This document shows positions 58,396 through 64,000 of a DNA stretch of 64,000 bases, piece by piece. The notes below the pieces were generated by a model. It searched no databases. It had not been told where the DNA came from and worked only from the letters and a program-made list of their open reading frames with translations. Both the position numbers and the translations under genes were made by a program. Position 1 is the stretch's first letter; each line of letters starts with the position of its first letter. Source of the stretch: Hawksworthiomyces lignivorus (Eukaryota > Ascomycota > Sordariomycetes > Ophiostomatales > Ophiostomataceae); contig NTMA01000022.1 of the NCBI GenBank assembly GCA_002917075.1, forward strand, positions 248,001 through 312,000, read 5' to 3'.

Positions 58396-60292
58396 CCTGA
58401 GTATAATTCAGTTTTGTCTTGGCTATTGTCTGTAAACACTTCGTTCATGAAAAGCAGATGCAAGAGCTGAAAGGCATGTCGGCGAGCTAATATGTTGCTG
58501 CCACTACTGCTAACTTTATTGAAGAAGATAGGGTTGTAAGAGGAATCTAAATCTAATTGCTTCGTACCGGAAACCGCGCCTCGCACTGTGTACATGATTG
58601 AAGAATCACACATCTCTCGAGAAATCTTGGCAAAAAATGACGGCCTCGGACACGGAGAAATACGATACAGCGCATTATCTGTCCAATTCCTTTGAAAGGG
58701 CGACCCTCTGGATTGGCTGAGCTCATCCCTGAAGGGATATATTAGATGCGCTAAGTCTGGCGAGAGCTGCGCTATCTACAAAACAAGTTCTAAGTTGGAG
58801 AAATGGAAGCATTGTATCTGGAAGTGGATTAATTTTTTAAAATCTTAGTCTATTTAGGGAGGAGGGATTGACTGTAGATTGATTAGATCCATTCCTGTAG
58901 ATGCAATTGTTGAGCGACAGAAATTCATATCCAAATCAATCGCCCTTGACAATCCCGATGCGCGTGGTGCCTGGCATGGTACAAAAACAGTCTGGAGGGG
59001 CGGTTATCCCTTTAGAACATGTCTCGCAATCGTTGCGGCTGAAATGCTACATGGCAGGCCACCAGGCTATTCCTAAGACAACTCATATATATTGGAGAAA
59101 ATTGGAACCTAACACACGATTGCCAAAACATTGCAGCGATGGAATAAGAAAATACAGGGGCTGAGACATGAAAAAAGAAAGCAAAAGCGCAATTGCGCGT
59201 AATACCGATGCTTTGTTATGCAGAAATAACATCATTTACGCGTCTTAAAGAAGTCGTCGTGGAATATACATTTGCTTTCTGGCAAACTGGTGATGGCTGC
59301 TGATACTTTCTAATTTGCATGAGGTGGTAGTTGAATACGAATGTAGGTGAGGTGCAGAAGGACTAATCCAATATTCCCGCCCAGATAGGGAAGGCTGAGA
59401 AGCATGTTCCGCCCCTGGGATATGCAGAGGATGACCTAACACGCGATCAATTGGTCAACGGATTGCCGGAGGTCTGAGATGTAAACGACGTATACGAGTG
59501 CGATGACACGAGAGCTTCTCGTATCGCTCCTGGTCACAGTGGGAGATCTGCAGGCCAAGCTTTTGAAAGTCAAAGCCAGGTGATTCTATTGGAATAACTT
59601 GAGAGAAGCGTGTTCATCAAGCAAATTTGTTGGGTGGGCAGCATAGCACACAGGCGATACTTTTCAAGGGAAAGTCACATTATTATTGCTTATTCTTTCT
59701 CGTCCCTGAAGGGAGGGCGTGTTTAATTGCTACAAACGTCGCTGCATTCCTACAGTAATAGGTTAACCGCACGCTTTCCTTGCATGAATTGCTCCAAATA
59801 ATTCCAGTGCTTTTTACTTTCGCCCTTCGTCCACGTATTAGCAACAGAGCATTTGTACTCGGCTTTGTCGCAGAGCACTTCACATACATAGTCTTTAGTA
59901 AGCTCTCCGCAGTAGCGCGTGGGAGGAACAAGGAGCAATCTTTACCTGATCCGAAGATAAGCAAATTACAAGGGATGGCCATTCCCAAGCATAGCATGAT
60001 GCAAGCCAGAACCAGCTAAATAATAGTTAGGGCGGCCAGAGAGCCAACCGTAAAGGGTGCATTCAAGACAAATAATACAAGAAGACGCCCATTTTCTCTC
60101 CTCCTTCTAATTTCCTTTCCATATACTCATCACACTTTGCGGTGACATTTTGTAGACATTTCTTGAGAGAACAGCGCAGCTTCGGGTTGGCTTTGTTCTA
60201 CGGTAGTGGACTCTCAAATATTGTCAAATCTCGCAGTCTCTTCACAGGTGTTCGGTGCAACCGCTTTTGCAACAACAAAACAAAAATTCAAC
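58396..60292. other. Spacer between MFS gene and type II membrane protein gene
   Basis: About 1.9 kb. AT-rich, with one weak candidate for a small cysteine-containing protein (59750-59997, minus). A CT-rich leader precedes 60293. Confidence 0.45.
59750..59997 (-). CDS. Candidate small Cys-containing secreted protein
   Basis: On the minus strand an ATG at 59997 begins a hydrophobic stretch (LCLGMAIPCNLLIF). A GTAAAG donor followed 53 bp later by an AAAG acceptor would join it to DYVCEVLCDKAEYKCSVANTW and a stop at 59750, giving about 65 residues with several Cys. This is the shape of a fungal effector-like peptide. No homologue is recognised and the splice signals are poor, so chance is quite possible. 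Confidence 0.2.
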
Positions 60293-61618
60293 ATGGCTCC
60301 ACGGCTGCACTTATTTCTCTTCGCCGCAGCATGCTTGCTGCTTGTTTTCGGACTGACTCGCCAGTACGGCTCGCTGGCAGAAACAGTGAAGCAGCAGCTT
60401 GGGCAACCAAAAGAGACCGGACTGAAGAGCACTCCCCCGAACCCAGTGCACCAGTCTGTCAACTCGGTCGGAGATCCTTACTGCAAATGGGTTTTTGACA
60501 AGTATGAATCCAGCAAGTACGAAGAAGAATGGTTCCAGGAGGTGCCAAATGTTCAATCGGTTACCCCAACTGGGCCCAACGGAAACATTTGCACAGCGAT
60601 GAAGACAGAGAAACACATTGCCGCATCCCAAGCCATCCTCAGACGAACCATGAACCTCACAGCCATTGACCCTAGTATTCAGTGGTCAGCACTAGATCCT
60701 TCATCGACTACGCCGCTTGCTCCAGCAGACGAGTATATGAGTCGTATGCATTACAAGCGTGTCTGCTACGACGAGGAGAAGCAAGGTTTCAATCCGGTAC
60801 CCGGCCATGGAATACAGCTGATCGAGCCGCTATTCGGAATGCTCCGTGACCCATTTGACACCTTTTGTGGCGAGGACAAGCTGAAAATGGAGGGCTACCC
60901 GGATAACAACAACGGGCAATCAAAGCTCCATATTCTTCCTCAGGGCTACTCCCCATACGCATACACGACCAGTGACGCCCAGCCCACGGAATGGCACTCA
61001 CATGGTATTCCCCCCTGGCACTCGTCCATGCGTCCTATCTACAACGAGCAGACCGGTACAGCTTTTGCCACTCCCCAAAACATCTACATAGATCTGGGCT
61101 CCTCCTACTTCGGCAGGTGGAACAGAAACGCTGCAGCGGCATCTGGCCACTGGTTCTATAACAAATATCACGCACGTGGACAGAAATTCAATCGGTTCGT
61201 CGCTGTGGAAGTTCAAAACCTTGATGATGCCGAAGCATTCAAACAAATCCCCGATGATTTGGTCGGCATCTACACGCTAATGAACATTGGCCTGACCATG
61301 GGCGATGATAAGCTCAACGCCGTGGAAATGATCAAGCGGTTGGTCAAGCCGGAGGATTTCTTTGTTTTCAAGCTGGACATTGACTCCGCACCCATCGAAG
61401 AGCCCATTGTGCAAAACCTATTAGCCGATGATCCTGAAAATGGTGGCGCCAGCGCTTTGATTGATGAGCTCATGTTTGAACACCATGTGAACTTCTGGCC
61501 GATGAACCGCCCGTGGAGAATTCCGCCGACTTCGACGAAGGATGGAGACTTGTTGACCAGCTACAACTTGTTCAGGGATCTGAGAAAGAAGGGAATTAGG
61601 GCGCATTCATGGCCTTGA
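60293..61618 (+). CDS. Type II membrane protein of unknown function
   Basis: Single exon, 441 residues from the ATG at 60293. That ATG places a signal-anchor helix (LHLFLFAAACLLLVFGL) directly at the N-terminus; an in-frame ATG at 60206 would add 29 residues. A lumenal or extracellular domain follows, with NIYIDLGSSYFG near 265, a WFYNKYHARG segment, and FFVFKLDIDSAPIEEP with VQNLL, then DELMFEHHVNF. The DLGSS and KLDID segments recall FkbM-like Rossmann methyltransferase folds, an inference I cannot confirm. Expected location is the Golgi or ER membrane. It belongs to a family I have seen only as hypothetical proteins in fungi and protists. Confidence 0.78.
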   Translation: MAPRLHLFLFAAACLLLVFGLTRQYGSLAETVKQQLGQPKETGLKSTPPNPVHQSVNSVGDPYCKWVFDKYESSKYEEEWFQEVPNVQSVTPTGPNGNICTAMKTEKHIAASQAILRRTMNLTAIDPSIQWSALDPSSTTPLAPADEYMSRMHYKRVCYDEEKQGFNPVPGHGIQLIEPLFGMLRDPFDTFCGEDKLKMEGYPDNNNGQSKLHILPQGYSPYAYTTSDAQPTEWHSHGIPPWHSSMRPIYNEQTGTAFATPQNIYIDLGSSYFGRWNRNAAAASGHWFYNKYHARGQKFNRFVAVEVQNLDDAEAFKQIPDDLVGIYTLMNIGLTMGDDKLNAVEMIKRLVKPEDFFVFKLDIDSAPIEEPIVQNLLADDPENGGASALIDELMFEHHVNFWPMNRPWRIPPTSTKDGDLLTSYNLFRDLRKKGIRAHSWP

Positions 61619-62459
61619 GAGAATATTGGCTTGTGGTCGTTGATTTTTGGAGTATCTGGTGGCGGTTAGCATTTGATACCTTAACGTACCTGCAATGAGA
61701 GCCAGCAGGTTACGGAGTAATGCAAAAGGTCTGGCACAATAGGAATACATAAATTAATTAAGAATATAACTTTGGTTCTCGTTTCTGATCAGACGGTTCA
61801 ATTTCTCAAACGTGACTAAGTACCCACTCGCCGAGCTTCTAGTATAAAATGGCTATTAATTGCCTACAGTGATCTTGCCTAACATTCTTATTAGGATCCT
61901 TAAACTACCCTCTCCTTTGCTATTCATTACCAAATTCTAGCTGAATGAAGTCCCTACGGCTAGAGGGTTGCGGCCTACTCCCGAATAGGGCAAGGGTTTC
62001 TCCTTTGGATTGTTCTGCATTCTGTCACAGCCCAGTATGTAAATAAGGGTACTTTACCAGGGCGCTGGACTGCTTACTGGTTATTACTCTCAACGAGGAA
62101 ACGCTAAGAGTCTTGAGACTTTACAATTTTACCCAGTGTTCCAGATAAATTTGAGTTTAGCTTTCCACCAATAGACAAAAAAAAACGAAAGGAGATTTGT
62201 TGATTCCGGAAGATATTGTCTATGAAGTTGATACCCTAAATCTTCCTAGAATGCCAGTGATCACAGCTAACTTGTACAAATACATATAGCTAAGTATTTG
62301 CCTTCAAAAATCAAGTGGACCTATCAACCATTACTACAGGGAGTCAATCATAGGTAAATCAACATCGATCAAATCCCACACCTCACTTCACAGTAGCACT
62401 CTTAGTTTTCCCAGAAAGCATATTTAAAAACGGCACCCCTTGTCATCATCAGCATTTGA
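61619..62459. other. AT-rich spacer
   Basis: About 840 bp with no supported gene. The base composition suggests old non-coding or mutated DNA. Confidence 0.45.
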
Positions 62460-63047
62460 TTTCCCAATGTCAGTTATAATATATACTCGCACGTGCTTTA
62501 CGACAGCAGTTCTTGCATCAGGCGGCTGTGTCATCCGAATATTTGGATAACGTTGCTCCATACGCACCCGATTCTCGCGTCAGCCCAGACACATTGGGAT
62601 CTGTCGTCTTTTTAACTCACAGTCACTTCCGCCGTGTGTTGCTTGGTGTTGATAGATTTTATTTGGTCGTCATCAAGTTGCAAAATCCAATCAATAACGG
62701 GGTCAAAAATTTTCTTCAAATCGTCCCTAGAAACTCCTTGTCAGTCATCTTTGGCAAATATCTAAGGAATAAGTTTTTTATAGCCGAGCAAAGGGTGCTC
62801 TGACGTCTTACGCCGTCATCCGCCACGTATTCGACTCCAGATCCGCTTCGAGATCATCTTCGAGATCCGCAAAGGGAAAGTGTATGAAATATTCCTCTTG
62901 AGAGTTACCTCTGAAAGCTCTCTTCAATTCCCTATCAAATTTGAGCTCGGCCAGACGGAAACCTTTAATCTTTCGGAGTTCCTGAAATTGATCTCCGCCT
63001 ACTAGATTTCTCCCGCTGTGCTCTTGACTTGTTTCCCTTACTTTCAC
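62460..63047 (-). pseudogene. Hsp70-like (HSPA12-type) ATPase remnant
   Basis: On the minus strand, exon 63047-62812 joined to 62726-62609 by a GTAAGA...TAG intron reads FDRELKRAF...EEYFIHFPFADLEDD, then ADDLKKIFDPVIDWILQL and DQIKSINTKQ. This is the tail of the ATPase region in fungal Hsp70-like proteins. Further on, about 62530-62460, another frame carries RYPNIRMTQPPDARTAVVK, matching the segment that normally follows the LVGGFG loop. The loop itself and the N-terminal half (first phosphate motif) are missing, and stops interrupt the frame. So this is a broken, partial copy. Confidence 0.5.
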
Positions 63048-64000
63048 ATTTTGTTCTTGCCGTCTTTTTATAGCATTGCTTTAATTTTCCCTCTAGATCC
63101 TTTCTTCTCTACCCCTGCAGTTTTTTTTCGTTTCGGTATTATCCCTGAAGATCCTTCCATTGCTCCCTTTCTCGTCGCCCTGTATGTTCTACTTGTGTCA
63201 TTAAAAAAACCTTTTCGGCTACTCACTATGGAACTTGTCTTACTGTTGGTATGTGTACTCAAGTACCAGCCTTTTATTCTTTCTTTACACAACGAATTCA
63301 TCTTTATTATAATAATATCACTGCATTTGGCGATCAATTATGTTTCTCTTTGCTCACAGGGTACACTCTATACTCTCTGAAAAGATTCTTGGTACGGCAT
63401 AGGTATTAACGTATCCCGCTAGACATTAACTCGGCGGTGTCATCAGTAATATAACTATCTCTTCATGGCCTGAATTACTGCATTTTTCACAAGAGACAAT
63501 ATAATCAGAAAAAATCCTTTTAATCACGTCATGGCGGAGTGAGACATTGCCGCCATGCTATACAACTGAAAATCACTATTCGAGTGCTAATGCTAGAATT
63601 CTTTACGCTACATGTAGCGTATAACACACCTTTGCCAGTGTGAAAACACCAATGCGCAGTGCAGTCACAACAGAATATGGCACATCTCTCTCACTTATCC
63701 TATTAATGCTACCGTTGTAAAATTTGAAGAGGATAGCAGAATCATAACGAAGAGAGTCCCGCCTAGAAAAGGAGTTTGCTTCTAAAATATAAGATGGCAA
63801 AGTCAAACGATGATCGCCTGCAAAAGGTGTTCGTCAGTAAGTATTTGTTAGAAAGGATGTCATGCTACGTAATAGATAATCTGTACATAGTATCTATGCT
63901 CGGAAGCAGATATTCGCTTTACATCAATTGAGTAACGCAGATGGGAACAGAAGGCCCGATACATATAGAGTTTAGAACTTGGCACATGCATCTGCTTGTT
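63048..64000. other. Right-edge AT-rich spacer
   Basis: No gene can be supported. The hydrophobic forward frame at 63018-63380 overlaps the opposite-strand Hsp70-like relic and is likely chance in AT-rich DNA. Confidence 0.4.

Noticed and set aside
1..64000. CRISPR arrays, operons or ribosome binding sites
   Set aside because: The sequence is eukaryotic; no regularly spaced direct repeats of CRISPR type were seen.

Overview
The window looks like nuclear DNA of a filamentous ascomycete (Pezizomycotina; a Sordariomycete, perhaps Hypocreales, is an inference from protein character only). Support: short spliceosomal introns of mostly 54-105 bp with GTRAGT-type donors and YAG acceptors, Zn2Cys6 and Fungal_trans regulators, a fungal NACHT STAND protein, a Pth11/SAT4-type rhodopsin-fold membrane protein, a sphingolipid C9-methyltransferase and an intron-containing nuclear tRNA-Pro. 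Genes are GC-rich islands in AT-rich spacers. I rebuilt exon structures by requiring splice consensus, phase agreement and family-like protein joins.

Layout. 0.4-3.3 kb: FHA-plus-kinase protein. 3.3-7.1 kb: gene-poor AT-rich spacer with a microsatellite and a possible Ser/Thr/Pro-rich relic. 7.2-12.3 kb: short-chain dehydrogenase, Fungal_trans_2-type regulator lacking a zinc cluster, NmrA-like protein. 13.1-16.4 kb: NACHT NLR-like protein. 17.4-18.4 kb: Rei1-like zinc-finger protein. 19.4-31.6 kb: amino-sugar catabolic cluster (below). 33.1-34.8 kb: sphingolipid C9-methyltransferase. 35.8-41.2 kb: second Zn2Cys6 regulator, second NmrA-like protein, Fet3/laccase-like multicopper oxidase. 42.4 kb: tRNA-Pro(CGG). 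43.3-44.8 kb: Pth11-like receptor. 44.8-48.3 kb: spacer with a 489-bp Tc1/mariner-type MITE. 48.3-50.3 kb: GMC oxidoreductase. 50.5-54.0 kb: piggyBac transposase relic and a broken DUF4246 gene. 54.9-55.8 kb: pirin. 56.8-58.4 kb: MFSD5-type transporter. 60.3-61.6 kb: type II membrane protein of unknown role. 62.5-63.0 kb: Hsp70-like relic.

The main discovery candidate is the cluster at 19.4-31.6 kb: Zn2Cys6 regulator, glucosamine-6-P deaminase (NagB), GlcNAc-6-P deacetylase (NagA), a MurQ-type N-acetylmuramate-6-P etherase, a BadF/NAGK-type sugar kinase and an UNC93-like MFS transporter. Together they could import and phosphorylate GlcNAc and/or MurNAc, cleave the lactyl ether of MurNAc-6-P, deacetylate, and deaminate to fructose-6-P. 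This is the logic of bacterial peptidoglycan-sugar recycling, in intron-containing fungal genes. MurQ keeps both catalytic glutamates with the same spacing as the E. coli enzyme, as far as I recall that numbering. Two promoters carry CGGAG...CTCCG inverted repeats suited to a Zn2Cys6 dimer, though the half-site also occurs outside the cluster. The MurNAc assignment is inference and needs biochemical proof.
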